NCBI RefSeq assembly: GCF_921293095.1
Contig: NC_060251.1
Coordinates: forward strand, 61,769,585 to 61,833,584
From: Ischnura elegans
Lineage: Eukaryota; Arthropoda; Insecta; Odonata; Coenagrionidae
Direction: 5' to 3'
Length of the DNA stretch: 64,000 bases
Below are positions 25,385 through 37,763 of the stretch, piece after piece. The notes beneath the pieces were generated by a model. The model was not told the DNA's origin and searched no databases. It saw only the letters and a list, made by a program, of their open reading frames with translations. The stretch's first letter is position 1. Every line of letters begins with the position of its first letter. The position numbers were made by a program, and so were the translations under genes.

Positions 25385-25680
25385 AGTGGTGCATCGAGGG
25401 GGGATTTTGGGAGATAACCCCCCCCCCCCCCTCCAGAGCTCACAGAAATTTTTAAGTTTAATCCATTTTACTTATTTGGTATATAATAGTGCTAGGATTA
25501 ATCAAATACCCCTCAGAAAGCCGTAAAACTCGCCATTTTGAAACATTATTCTTAAAAATTTTCTGGAGGAGGGCCTCCGCAACTCCTGCTTACCCTGGCG
25601 GGTATGTAATACCCCCACACCCGAAAATATTAGTTGCGCCTAAAACCCCTCCCCCAGCCTTAATTCTTAGCTGCGCCCCT
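25385..25680. repeat. C-run-containing dispersed repeat fragment
   Basis: GGTGCATCGAGGGGGGATTTTGGG, a 14-base C run, then CTCACAGAAATTTTTAAGTTT and a C-rich right end with TGCGCCCCTAAGT resemble the ends of a hAT-like MITE. Boundaries and TSD were not resolved. Confidence 0.35.
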
Positions 25681-26848
25681 AAGTCACTATACCTACTGCT
25701 CAGGCGATTGAGTCCTGGGATAATTAAAAACCAAGGCTGTGAAAATGATGAATAGTTTTTACTGTGTACATATCACATTTTCAAGGGAATGTGAGACCTT
25801 CAATGGAGATAATAAACGGAGTATTTGTAAAGTAAGATTTTTGAACATTTAAAGTAAATTAATTCGAATATGTATCACAGTTTCCTAAATCCATCTGCTA
25901 GAAAACGTACGGCCAGCACTAGATCCTAACCAAATGTCATCCTTGGCTGTATTTTTTTCAGCATATCATAAAAAACAGGTGTCCATTTGGACGTTTTTGA
26001 AGCAAAATACGGAAGTATTTTATCGGCATCGATTTTTCCAAAGTGATATCGTTTCATCTATTCAAAGGCCAATTATTATTGCAAAATGATAAGGAAAAGT
26101 GATCATATTCAATATTTCAGTTTTCTTCAAATATGTTTAGACCAATTATAACTTTTAATGAAACTTCCGTCGAGCGTGTTGTGGTAATGTCCACGGACGA
26201 AGAAGCGAAAGAGGACCTTTCGCTCACTCTTCAGGCCACACCTCGAAAGCACGACAAGCATCTGGGTTCAGTCGCAGAAATATTTAATCCGTGGACTAAA
26301 TAAATGTAAAGGACAGCGGCGCTATTCGTCAAAAACGTCTTCGAGGTTTTACACGGATTGAGTTGGGAGCCGGTAGAGAATCGGATGCTGCATGCTAGGC
26401 TTAGTTTGCTTAATAGATACGGTTCAAAGCGAAAAGAATAACATCTTTAACGCACTGTATTTTCAGAAAGATCTGTAGTCTTCCTTAACCGTTAGAGTAG
26501 TACTTAAAACTCCGCTTTCGGGAAGCAACTTATTTTTGGGAAATGCGTTCATGTTCCCTTTGAGTTGAATTTTCTGATAAATATGACTATAAAATAGAAT
26601 AAGAGAGATATTACACCGAACGGAGATGACTAGAAATTCGCTTTTCCTACTAAGAATAAGCAGTGGCGGATTTATAGGGTAGGTCATAGGGGTCGTGATC
26701 CCTCCCCATATTTTATTAATTTTTCAAAATTATTTTTAGTTCAATAGTTTTTTATTCTTTAATGTCTAAAATTGTATCGTTTTATCTTTTATTAAGAATA
26801 TGAATGAAATGTTAGGCTCCAAAATGTATATAAAATGACTATTTTTAA

Positions 26849-27438
26849 CCCTCGAGCGGGCGCGCATGATATTTTTACACGAGCGGGCACTTGGAGTACT
26901 TTGTCCACGATATACGCATGTGCATATGCATGCAGCATTTATATGATAACACTATATTTTTGCTAAAATTCATCCTTATTTGTAGAAATTAGTTCTTGCT
27001 TGTACATTCATAGATGATACAGATACATTGGTACACCTGTGGTACACGGCCGTTCGCGCGGCGTAATTTATACGCCACGGGTGTCGGGATCCTCTTGCCG
27101 GTTTATAAAAAAAATTCCTGCAATACTTTGTGATTTAAAAACTCACGCTATAGACAGTCAAAATGACACAGTAATAATACGCCATTCAAGAAAAGCAAAG
27201 CACGAGGTACACGGCCGGTTGCGCGGCGTACTTTGTACGCCACGGGTGTCGGTTCCTCTTGCCGATCTAAAAATAAATTAGCTACAATACTTCGAGCTCT
27301 GAAACCTCGCACTATAGACAGTCAAATTACAATGTAGGAACACACGAGGCCATTTTAGACCAGAATGTACGTAAAATGTTGAAATCCTTGATTTTCGAAG
27401 ATTGGCGTACTTTTTACGCCAGCGCGCTCGCTCGAGGC
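26849..27438. mobile_element. piggyBac-type MITE with TTAA target site, nested
   Basis: It is flanked by TTAA at 26845-26848 and 27439-27442. The terminal inverted repeat CCCTCGAGCGGGCGCGC on the left matches the complement of GCGCGCTCGCTCGAGGC on the right at 15 of 17 positions. A TTAA duplication with CCC-type ends is the piggyBac signature. Two tandem 165-bp units fill the middle (27041-27370). No transposase is present. Confidence 0.75.
27041..27370. repeat. 165-bp direct repeat (two copies) inside the piggyBac-type MITE
   Basis: GGTACACGGCCG at 27041 recurs at 27206. Each unit continues with GCGCGGCGTA, TACGCCACGGGTGTCGG, CCTCTTGCCG and CTATAGACAGTCAAA in order. The short GCGTAC...GTACGC-type palindromes give each unit hairpin potential. 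Confidence 0.7.
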
Positions 27439-28399
27439 TTAAAAAATGTATACAGGAGAAAGACCCTCTCTCCCGTACTCCCCGAGCCCAGGTCATGACA
27501 CCCCCCTAATTTTGAAGCTGAATCCGCCCCTGGCATTAAGTGGCTTCAAAAATCGCAGCATGTGTTAAGCAGTCAATAACTCATTCAGACAAATATCTCT
27601 TGGTTAATGGGCGGTATCCTTCCACCCTCTGCAGCACGCCTATCAATGCGGCTTGAGGGGTAGTATTGGTAGTATGATGATAAATATAGATGACAGAAGT
27701 GTTTTCTATAGTAGCATTACTCCAGTAAATTATCATGCACTCACATCATTTGTTTCTTCAGATCACCATGCGTTCCACCTCTTTACATCCCGTATATGAA
27801 GCGCGTTCACTCTCTTCCCCAACGGCCAACTTCTTTCCTTCTATTACCATGGAGCTACCGTGGAGAGGCTGTAGGACGTCCTTCGCCAGCAGTGGATAAA
27901 AACAATCAGACCAAATTATTTACCATAAAATATCTGCCTGCTAATTAATAGTACTGAGTAGGCCTGAGTACAAGACAGTCCGATCCGCCTCAATTCCTCC
28001 TTATTGGAGAAAAAATTATTGTGGGATAAATCGAGTGGCAGCTTTTAAACATCACGGGTACATCAAAAAATCTTAATCACGGATTGCCGAACATGGAGAT
28101 TCAATACTCATCAAGCAAATTGCATGCTTATATGTATTTTCGAATTAAAAAAGTCCAATTTGGCAAATTTCCTATATAGTTTCCGAAAATACATTTAGTG
28201 CTAAGGAAACAACATGTAACAAGAAAGACCATCCTTATTTTGAAGATTGCCACTCATGAGGAATAAAAAAACGAAGATAACATTGCATGGCTGATTTTTT
28301 GACCCAACACATTGCCTGGCGCTATTCAGAAAAAATAAAAAATCTGTCTAATTCCTTAATTCTCTCGGCTATGATTCTAATGCCAGCGGTTAAGATATT

Positions 28400-28662
28400 T
28401 ATGCTTGAAGGATGTTTTTTCCCTAGCATTCGTACGGGCCGCGCTCGAAAAACTAATGTTTAAGGGGTTGCCATCTATCGGCCAAAACAGTCACGAAAGA
28501 AAACATAATAATGGCGAAAAGTTATGCGTCAGCTGGGACCGGCAGAACTAAAGGGCGCATGTTTAGCGGGCGAATGGATTTTAAGTTATTAGTGGCAAAC
28601 CGAAGGTTACGATGTGTATTAACTTAAAGTGAGTGAAAAATAATAATATCCAATGCTATATA
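28400..28662 (+). promoter_or_regulatory. Probable KAT14 promoter and 5' leader region
   Basis: This 260-bp stretch precedes the first in-frame Met. It is less AT-rich than its surroundings, with CpGs near 28433-28450 and 28468-28485, and includes an in-frame TGA at 28630. No convincing TATA box was found. The transcription start is unknown and the call is positional. Confidence 0.3.
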
Positions 28663-28886
28663 ATGGAAGTGGATACCATAGACGACCAGTGCCTCTATTG
28701 CAATGGGCCAGTACGCCCAAGTACAAATAACAGTTTTTCTTGTGAAACTTGTAAAAGGAAAGTCCACTTATCGTGTTTAGAAACCCCTTTACCTTCGACT
28801 TTATTAGGCGACTTATTTTTTAATTATGTGTGTAAATTTTGTAGTGTTTTGAGAAGAGAAGAATTACATCGGCAAAAAATGTCATG
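28663..28886 (+). CDS. KAT14: KAT14 exon 1: start codon and zinc-binding module
   Basis: This exon encodes residues 1-74 plus two bases of codon 75. Potential zinc ligands are C10-x2-C13, C27-x2-C30, H35-x2-C38 and C57-x2-C60, a C4HC3 spacing like a PHD/RING cross-brace. The donor is TG|GTAAAT at 28887, and the Trp codon is completed by exon 2. From memory, the human N-terminus shows only the outer CxxC pairs clearly, so the insect module may be more complete. A PHD-type fold is inferred from spacing only. Confidence 0.85.
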
Positions 28887-31800
28887 GTAAATAAACTGAT
28901 GACTGTCCAGTTGTTCTGAATGTAAACGACCTCTCTAATTCGCCAATTTTTACAGGTTACATGTTGTGACTTTAGCTTTATATAATTTAAAAGAAAATTC
29001 ATACGATATCAGCCGAAGTGGATTTTTTCATTGGAAAATACACATTAGCAATTTAATTGAAGAACATTGGATCTCAATTTTTGGCAATTCGTGAGTACAT
29101 TATTTTGCTTTTACCGTGTCTTTAAAAATAAATGCTTCCTCATTCATCCCATTACGCCTCTATCTCCAGGAAGAAAAGGAAAACTTGGATTGGGACCGTG
29201 TCTGGCACACTGTCCCAGTATAGCCCTCAGTATTTTTTATCAGGTAAAAATATTTTAAATGAAGCAGGTTGGTGGAAATTGGCTCATCCCTATTCACCTG
29301 CGGAAATAGCTCAAGATGGTAAGCAGTCTTTCTCTTTGATTCAGGCTTTTATAGTTCAGAGACTTAGCCACAAATGTTTTTTTTTTCTTTTTTAATCAGG
29401 GATTGCCATACTTAACATCTACTCTACTTGATCTACTAGCGGGAAAAAACGTCTTCTCCCTAATTTCAAAGGATATTTTTTTCCGTGGTACAAAATTTGG
29501 CCCTTTTTTTTAAATAAATTATGTAATAATATTTACTGTCCCCTTCATAATGGTGTATTTGATGTGTTACCATCCCCACTCCACACTTATAATTTTGTCT
29601 TCCAGCATGTTGGCTGTATTACCTCTCTTTGCTTGCCTCTGATTGTGGGCTCCTGCCCCTGCACCATGCTATATTTTGAACTTCAGGTTTGTAATGAGTG
29701 GCATATATCCTGGTAGGCCACCGGATTCCTGCGTTGTGTAGAACTTTTGACTTGGATGTTGTTCTTAAATACACATTTATAGTTTTGTGCAAGATTCAGT
29801 ATAGTCGATCCTGTTAAAATGCATAAAATTTAATGCACTTTCATATTTTATAAAGTTGATAGTAGAAATTGATATCATCTTGGGCTTAAGGGCTGCAATG
29901 GTGGCCCACATGCCTAATCATGTTTAACAATGTGTGACGTAAATATTGAGATGAAAGGCATTGGTGTCATATTTTATTATTTTCATATCCTCGTATCTGA
30001 TTTTGGAATCGCCCCTTAGGTCTTCAACTACCTACAATTTGATTTTGTGCTCACCTCTATAGGCAGCTATTTCCTCTTTTTCGTACAGGTACCAAAATTG
30101 GGCTTCTTGGGGTCTCTGCTCACTCTTCCAAATTATTTGCTCAGGATGTTGACAGATACACAAGGGAAGGCTACAATGATGACATCGCCGATTCCCCGAC
30201 TGCTGGACACAACTCATCGCCATCCCTCACTCCAGTCTGGCAGATGTGCGCTGCTGATGACCAAGAATCAGATTCTCAGTCTGGTAGTAGTTCTTCCGTC
30301 CATCAGCTCCAGTCCTCACAGCGTAACGCCATGTATTCAAGGGCCTATGTGCAGCCAAGTGCAACCCTGTCCCACTGTCTGTTTGCAGATGACGAGGAAA
30401 ATGATGATGAAGAGGTGAGGTTTGTCCCTGAAAACCATCCATAATCTAAATTTTCATCGGAAACATCTTCCTTTTTGTTCAAGTACAAAATTATTCTATT
30501 AGAAATGGCATCTGTTGCATTTTTGTCAAAAATTGCAAAACATAATACTTATCAATTATAAATAAATAAGCATGCATGCTAAAGCTATGAAAAAATATGA
30601 TGGTAATCAATTCATGAGAGTTTGTGTATATTTATTTGAGTTGAAATATGATTAAGAGTGGAATGATGCTGACTTTCATGGAGCCAGTTTGTTAAAGTGG
30701 CTTTCATGGTGATGAAAATGGCATAAATATCTTATGAAACTCTTTAAGTATGTGTGTAGAGACAATTTTTTTAATCTTATGGATTTTCAAATCAACGCTA
30801 GAGCGATGGAGTGAGCCAGTGTAATGCATTCATTCACTCTATTCACCAATTTCTTTTAATGATTTTGGCCTTTCATGAGTTTCCATCCACTTTAAAGATC
30901 TTTACGTTAGTTCAGTCAGCTATTTGCAATGCAAATGTTTTTAGGAAATAAATGGTATTTTGCCTAGAAAAACAGCATGCCATAGCCAAGATGGCTCACT
31001 CCGTCAATCTAGGATTAAGTATTATAAAATAGTAGATGCTGTTGGGCCATCACTTATTATTGTGTTTGTAAGTGCTTATACTCTGGGATCATTTACTGAA
31101 ACTGTAAACTTGTTACATGGCAGTCACTTTTGGACATTGATGTGGACAACAATGAGGTTGTGAAGACAGAAGGTGGATCATCACTCTCAAGAAGTATGGT
31201 ACAGCGTAGTGCATTGCTATTGAGAGAAGCTTATAATAACCTGGATGGTGACATGAAAGAAGTGGCAGACATTTTCTTGCAACCTCAGTCAGCAGCTCGG
31301 TCTTCCTCTCTCACCCCTCCCCCACCATTGTTACTGCCAGAAGTTGAGGAGGAAACTCTGCCGCAGCCAGAAAAGAGCCTCTTCACCAGGAGAACCAAAA
31401 AGTCAATCACGGACCAACTAGAAAGGAATGTCATCAAAAGGATTAGTGAAATAGGGTAAGCATTCACTTTTGGTTTGGGTAATATATACCATTGGCAGGG
31501 CTGGGCAACTGCCCACAGCAATGTCGCTTGGGGAGCGATAAAAAAATCAGCAATCTTATTGTAAAGTGAAATTATTTTCATTCACCTCTTGTGGTTGTTC
31601 ATTTGCCATTAATTCAGATAATAAGAGTTCATCCGCGGAACAGAGTGTCGAGAACCGAGAAGTGATAGGGGAGAACCGGACCGGTACCGAGAACGGAAAA
31701 AATTTAGGAACCAACTCATCCTTAGCTTTGAGCTATGTTAAATACTGTTTGTTTTCCTTCTCTTGCAGTGGTGTACCAATGAGTGAATACACAGAAGTTA

Positions 31801-34800
31801 AATTATTGAATTCAATGAGAAGAGCGCTGGCCGCTCCTCATGAAGATGTACCTTCATCTGTGTATCGTCTGTTTCGGAAGTTGATGGTGAGGAAGATAAA
31901 GCGTGAAAGAGGTCTGCCCCTATTCAATTTTGATAGATATTTGGATGGGCGTGGTGCAAGTGCTGGCACAAGTTGGCAGCAAGTTAATGCATTCATCAGT
32001 TCTTCAAACATGCCCAGGACTGAGAGGATACTTGACAGATTCAAGGTAAGTGTAGTAAACCTCCTACTAATTACCTTAGCTCATCAAACCTTGTACACAA
32101 TCTTTAAAGGATGATGCATGCTCATAACTTATGGGCAATACATTTCAATCAAAAAGCCATGCCCTGCGTATCTTACTCATGGACATATATAATTTAAATT
32201 CTTTCAAAGAAATGATTTGGCTAAATTCACAGAATTGCGTGAATACAGGGTTTTTCATCGGGAATCTGTAATATTTCAGGAGGTGGTAGGGGAGACAATT
32301 TTACCATTTTTGTCCATAAATATGGGGTTGCAACTCCTTAGTTACTTAGCTATGGCAAGGCAAATATTTTTTGGACGAACTTTACAGTTACCATGAAAAT
32401 GGTTTTTCTGGGGTATCCAACCTTTTCAACATTTCATTAAATACTCTGGATTTTTATGGAATTAAATAAGTTATGATGAAATTGTGCGATTATAATTGTC
32501 TGAAACAATTAGTCTCAAAATAGGTGAGATTTTACAATCGTAGTGTTGATTCTTGCTCAAATTCTCATTTGATTACTCTTAGCATTTTATGGCATTAATT
32601 TGAAAAAAATGTTGAATTATGGTAGCCTCATGACTGTAACCTGGGAATTTGGTTGGGGGGGCCATGGACTACTTACAAAATTCTGATGGCTTTTTTAAAA
32701 TAACTGAACTTTTTCTTGGAGAACCATTAGCCCTCTGGGGGTCCAGGACTCTCCCCAGGCCATTGTGGGCCTGTTTTCATAGTGAAGATAACATTATTGA
32801 CTCTTTCACAAACTCTTTGGCATTGCTTGCATGATTCAATGAGGGCACATTCACCCTCCAAAGTTGTTAATTTGCTATGGTGGAGGACTCTATTTTACAT
32901 AATTACAGGTAGGTACCATCAAGTTCATAAGTATTGCAACAAATTGAGTGGTGCTTTCTCCTCAGTTTGAAAATAGAATTTCAGTATTTTCTATTAAACC
33001 AGTAGGAGAGAAATTTGAGCAACATTCCCATCTTTTTCCGCGCAATATTATTATTCCTGCATCATGAAAGGGAAAATATATATGGGATATGTGCAATATT
33101 TAATACCACATGAATTGTGCAACTTGTGCTAAAATATGAATCGACCTCCAGAACTTCACTTTACTTTCTCTTGTTGGTTGATCCGTCTAACAAGGAGACA
33201 TCGCCAAAGTGATGTTCGGGATCTGCATGCGGATGTTATTAATTGAAACTATATAGGTAAGGTAGAAAAAGTGTCACGGCTTTCTTCCACATAGGTCCGG
33301 GTTCAAGAGATATTCGCTTATAAAGATTTCGCGCAGCATGACATCCCTCGAGTAATGGCTACCTCTTAACTACGGCCGTGTTTTTCTCTCTTCTAATTTT
33401 TGAAATCACTGTTACATTTTATCCCCATTCGTTTTATTTAGTTACTTCGCGATTTTTTAAATTTAATATCAATTAATGGATTTTAAACGAAACTCCGAAT
33501 TGTACTTTACCACGGCGATTACTCAAGGGATGTCATCCTGCGAGAAGTCTATACATGCGAATATCTCTCGAACCCGGGCCTATGTGGAAGAAAGCCGAGA
33601 CACTTTTTCTACCTTACCTATATAGTTTCAGAAAATAACATCCGTGTCCAGATCCTGAACATCACTTTGGCGACGTCTCCTTGTAAGTATATTTTCTGAC
33701 AATTTAAGTTTTGATGAGAGATGGTAAACATAAAATATATATACAAGATCTGCTGCACTGTCACTGGAAAAAGTAATGCCACTGCATGTTAAAATTCAGT
33801 TCGATCAAGTGATACCAGAAGACTCTTTCGTTCCCATGCATGACTTAAGAAAACTTGTAATGAGGCCCCAAATGGTATTAGTGAATGAGTTGACATAGTG
33901 GTAAAGCAGTGGATTTCTAACTTTAGTTTAACAAATAAGGTGGTTCAAATTTATCTGAGGGACTACTTTTTCAAAATTTTATCATTGAATTCCCTCCACC
34001 ATCCAATTATTCGCAAAAAAAATTGTTTGTGATTTTGCTGCATCTCCACTTCTGTTATTGTCAGGATGGTATGTTAATTATTGATTTTCCATTATTTTTT
34101 TCAGGAAGCTTCTCATTTGACTAGCAAATTTTCAGGCACTCCAGGGTATTTATCAAATTTAATTAGCTGGTGTGAGCCAGTGTGTTTAAAAAGTCCATTC
34201 ACTCACCGGTAAGTGGTATTCACGGGTGTATTTTAGTACTAAACAATGAGCATGGTAACACAACATGATCAATTTTGTCTGAATTAAGAACTTTTGACTG
34301 ACCAATTCAATAATATGCTAAAAGCTCTATATTATTATAAAATATTGAAACTAATCTCTGCATAAGTGAATGATCTCTAAGAACGGCAAAATTCTAAAGA
34401 TAATACCTCCCATACCTTGTATAAAAAATGTTGATTGCTGTCTGATTGTGAAATTTAACCCTTTGCCATTAGACAAAATATATTCTAATTGTATCCAATG
34501 GGTAGTACAGTTAATAGAATTTATTTAATCATATAAAATATATTAGGCAATGAAGCCATCCTGAATTGTCTCTTTTGATTATTTTTAATACCATACGGCT
34601 TGCTGTAGAAATTTCTGGACACCAATTGATTAAATTAGTAATAATGTGCAGTCTTTTTTTCAAGCCACTGAACCTGCCATTGGCTCGTTGATTCTTGATC
34701 AATTGTGGCAGTGACTTTTGAAAAAAAATTGATGATGAGGAATTTCCTGAATTGATGCTAGATGTTTCATTATTCTGTGAATAAGCAACTACCAATTAAT

Positions 34801-37488
34801 TAAGCAATTAGGTAATTTTGTTTGATTCACATTTTTGTCTAAAACATCTTATTGGTTCTATTTTAATAGCTTGAAATTTTAAAGTGATTCATTTTGTTTT
34901 AATGCTAAAGATTTTAAGGTGGAGGGATTCAGTTTGATTCAAAATAAAAATCCCTGAATTTCTCAGCTGTACACAAAGTCTATTCCTATGAGATTTTATT
35001 TTCATCCACATATTGTTTCCTTGATTCAACAGGATGTTAAAGCCATATATCAGAAGGGACCGAACCAGCAATCCATTATGGGTTCAACTTATGGTTGAAT
35101 TGACGGAGACAGTGAAAAAGAAAGGAATTGGGGTACCTCCTCTTCCTTCATATTATGTGGCACCAATCGACTACTGCTACATAAATGCCTGGCACATACA
35201 AGCAATTAATGCCTTGGCCAGAGAGTATTTCTGGCCTGGAATTGATCGTAAGAAAAAAATTCTATTTACCACTCTTAATTCTTGAAGTTATCAACAAATG
35301 AAGGATGGCTGGCTACTGATATTCAGTTCTACCTGCTATCTTCCGATGGAGTCACTTATTCCCATTATTTGGCATCAGGGGAAGATTCAGCATCAAATTT
35401 GGGGGAGACGGTTCATGATCCAAATCCATGCTCCGTAATGAGTTGGGACACAGCTTATTTTTATTTTTGAGCTCTTTTTTTTTGCGGTAGGGAGTACTAA
35501 CCTCTACAATAAATACAACTCAAACTTCTCTCACGTTAGGGACTTGTAGCCATGTTTTGGCGTATACACTCCCTTAACTCCTTTACAAGAATACAAAAAC
35601 TATTTAACTAATAGAAATTAAAAGTATTTGATAACATTAGGGGGGTCATGGCCTCTGTAACCCCCCCTTAATCTGCCACTGCTCAGCATCTCAGTCATAA
35701 ATGTGTCTAAGTTAGCTCCATTAAAATTTGCTAATGTTTCTGCTAAGGTCCAAGTTGTCTTGCAGGACTCATTAATGATAAAATGATGAGAGAAAAAAGT
35801 CCAAAGGATTACCAATGTATATTCATAAATTGTGGTATGCCTTTAGCCAGATAAAAATAGGAAAATTGTAAGGTTCACTGGGTGAAATAGGGATACTTTA
35901 ACTATACCAGGATAGGGTCAAATATTATCTAAAATTAAAGTCAGCAAATTATAACTCACATTGGCATATTATTACAATATTAGCTTTAATTCCATAGATT
36001 ACACTGCATGCAGTTTTTAGTCAACTTTCATTTTTCTTTCATCCTTTTAATTACACTTTAAGAATAAATTTTTCATCTCCAGTTTCAGACTGTCTACAGT
36101 ATCCTGATTTCAGTTGTGTGGTCTTGTACAGAAAACTTATTGTCGGATTTGCTGTTATGGTTCCTGATGTTCAGCACAATGAAACATATATATCATTTTT
36201 ATTCACCAGACCTGAGTGGCGTCGAGCTGGCATAGCAACATTCATGCTTTACCACCTTATCCAGGTAAAATTAAACTAGCTCATTATGTTAGCATTTATT
36301 TTTGCGCATTCAATCCTGAATCACATAATTCTTGACCATACAAAGCCATGAGGATGCTATGTAGTAGGTATAGTATGTCTAGCCCATAATGTAGGTTTAT
36401 TCTGATCAGGGAAGTCAGGGGGAAAAATTGGGACTGGAATTCATGGGAACGTCAGGGAAAAACTCCAGCTAGGAAGCAAATAGCTGAAAATCGTGGTTGA
36501 ACACACAGAGCATTGCTGAATTTATGGTGCAAGGTAAGAGTTTGTTGCTGTTCTATACCATTTTTCTGAACTGAAGGCGGCTGACCTTGAGCGTGCTCGC
36601 AACCCACCCACTCTTCTAGCCAATCACAGAAGAGCTACAGAAGAAAGTGTGGAAGAGCCCGCAGTCTCTCTCCGAACTCCGTGCAGTGCACATGGCTCTC
36701 CAGCTGGCAGTGTTGCCAAGCCGAATCTTTGGAGATCGCTTTGAAGCTCGTTCTGCCGCCCCCGAAAGTACCGTTACTCCCAAGGCTGGCAACGCCGGTC
36801 GGCCGGATGGAGGGGAGCGTAGGGGAAAAGGGAAGGGGATGGAGGGGAACGGAGAGGTGGAAGGGGCAGCGCTTCTGATTGGCTACTTGCTATTTTCCAC
36901 CCAGCCGCCTTCAGTTCAGAAAAATGGTATAGTAGGGCAGACTTGTGACAGAGTTTAGACTTGACACTACTTGATGTTAATTCCTTCAGTGTATCAAAAT
37001 TAACCGTGGGGTTTCAACACTTTATCATATTTATTACACTTACCTTGCAGTTATAAATGATATTATATATACCTTTGCCTTAGGTGGGAGTTTACACATT
37101 GTCAAGATATTGAGTTCCTGTGATTGTATCTTGCAAATCTATATCCTCAAAAATATTTGCTGAACTGTTTCATTCTTTTTATTCATTTTCATAATTCTGT
37201 GGAGAAAACTGTATTTCACTCCTAAAACTAATATGTATACGAAAATGCATTGGTATAATATCTCTTTTTTTGCTACTGGGATGCCAATATAAAGAAAAAA
37301 AATTTTCTTTACAGACTTGTATGGGAAAAGATATCACTCTTCATGTATCAGCGACAAATCCAGCAGTGATTTTGTACCAGAAGTTTGGTTTCAAAGTGGA
37401 GGAATTCATCCAAGACTTTTATGAAATGTATCTTCCAATCAACTCAAGAGAGTGCAAGCATGCCTTGTTTCTAAGGCTAAGCCGTTAA
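28663..37488 (+). CDS. KAT14: Cysteine-rich protein 2-binding protein / histone acetyltransferase KAT14 (ATAC subunit 2), 10 coding exons
   Basis: Coding exons: 28663-28886, 28956-29090, 29170-29318, 30089-30414, 31124-31455, 31769-32045, 34105-34208, 35033-35247, 36083-36264, 37315-37488. All introns are GT-AG, all phases agree, and the sum is 2118 nt (705 aa plus stop). An in-frame TGA at 28630 makes 28663 the first Met. N-terminal residues 10-60 hold a Cys/His zinc module. It is followed by the winged-helix-like segment with WKLAHP, an acidic Ser-rich linker, RERGLPLF, the MLKPYIRRD segment, DYCY...FFWPGID-like residues, and a GNAT fold with RRAGIA (634-639) and LYQKFGFK. These match KAT14 in order; the human protein is about 780 aa. 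In flies and mammals KAT14 is an acetyltransferase subunit of the nuclear ATAC complex. No frameshift or stop is seen. Introns 6, 8 and 9 carry transposon sequence. Identification rests on remembered family features. Confidence 0.93.
33190..33684. mobile_element. Foldback MITE with about 175-bp inverted repeats in KAT14 intron 6
   Basis: The ends ACAAGGAGACATCGCCAAAG and CTTTGGCGACGTCTCCTTGT are inverted. Arms extend inward about 175 bp (GTAAGGTAGAAAAAGTGTC, CTTTCTTCCACATAGG, GAGATATTCGC, GATGACATCCCT) at roughly 85-90% identity by eye, around a 150-bp AT-rich centre. It lies between KAT14 exons 6 and 7, well away from both splice sites. Confidence 0.8.
35490..35681. repeat. hAT-type MITE fragment in KAT14 intron 8
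   Basis: The right end reads TTAGGGGGGTCATGGCCTC to AATCTGCCACTG, the inverted form of the CAGTGGCGGATT family end. The left boundary is unclear. Confidence 0.45.
36083..37488 (+). CDS. KAT14: KAT14 exons 9-10: GNAT acetyltransferase domain
   Basis: Exon 9 (36083-36264) and exon 10 (37315-37488) encode residues 588-705. Two acceptors are possible at exon 9. The one at 36082 gives LSDCLQYPDF, which fits the family, whereas an AG six bases later would lose two residues. Residues R634, G637 and A639 form the acetyl-CoA-binding R-x-x-G-x-A signature (motif A), preceded by the YISFLF strand. Exon 10 carries NPA...LYQKFGFK (motif B) and ends in LRLSR before TAA. Intron 9 contains a 380-bp MITE. 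Confidence 0.92.
36553..36932. mobile_element. MITE with 31-bp perfect TIR in KAT14 intron 9
   Basis: The first 31 bases (36553-36583, CTATACCATTTTTCTGAACT onward) are the exact reverse complement of 36902-36932. The interior is G/C-rich, unlike the surrounding intron, and includes a CCAATCACAGAAGAGC / CTTCTGATTGG inverted inner pair. No open frame of note. The TSD is not obvious. Confidence 0.8.
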
Positions 37489-37763
37489 ATACCACCAGCA
37501 TTGTTGTGTTCAGGAAAATGTTTTCCATCCTACAAGCTCTCCAGTTAAAATAATTTATCATTTCAGAGATAAATGTTTAAGTTAACACCTATTTAATGAT
37601 GATAAATTATATGTACAGCATCATTTAATATGGTGTACACTGGACCTTTTGTGATAAAAAGAAGCAATTATGTCAAATAATGAAGGTGCTAACATTCCAT
37701 TGTGTAAATATTTTTGCCACTATTTTTTTCATTATTTGATCATAAAGCCTCTTGTTTTTTATA

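Larger units (their letters stand above)
26661..27532. mobile_element. hAT-type MITE interrupted by a piggyBac-type insertion
   Basis: Left end CAGTGGCGGATT at 26661 and right end AATCCGCCCCTG at 27532 form the TIR. The 8-bp flanks AGAATAAG and GCATTAAG agree at 5 of 8 positions, so the TSD is probably decayed. Without the nested element the MITE is about 280 bp. Related ends occur at 21562-21927 and 35641-35681. Confidence 0.6.

Noticed and set aside
27041-27370. CRISPR-like or regulatory tandem array
   Set aside because: Only two long units, in a eukaryotic piggyBac-type MITE; not a CRISPR array.
31640-31700. Possible extra KAT14 exon in intron 5 (frame open from 31566 into exon 6)
   Set aside because: The frame includes GAGAACCGG-type words typical of transposon ends, and the acceptor at 31768 gives the family-like GGVPMSEYTE junction.
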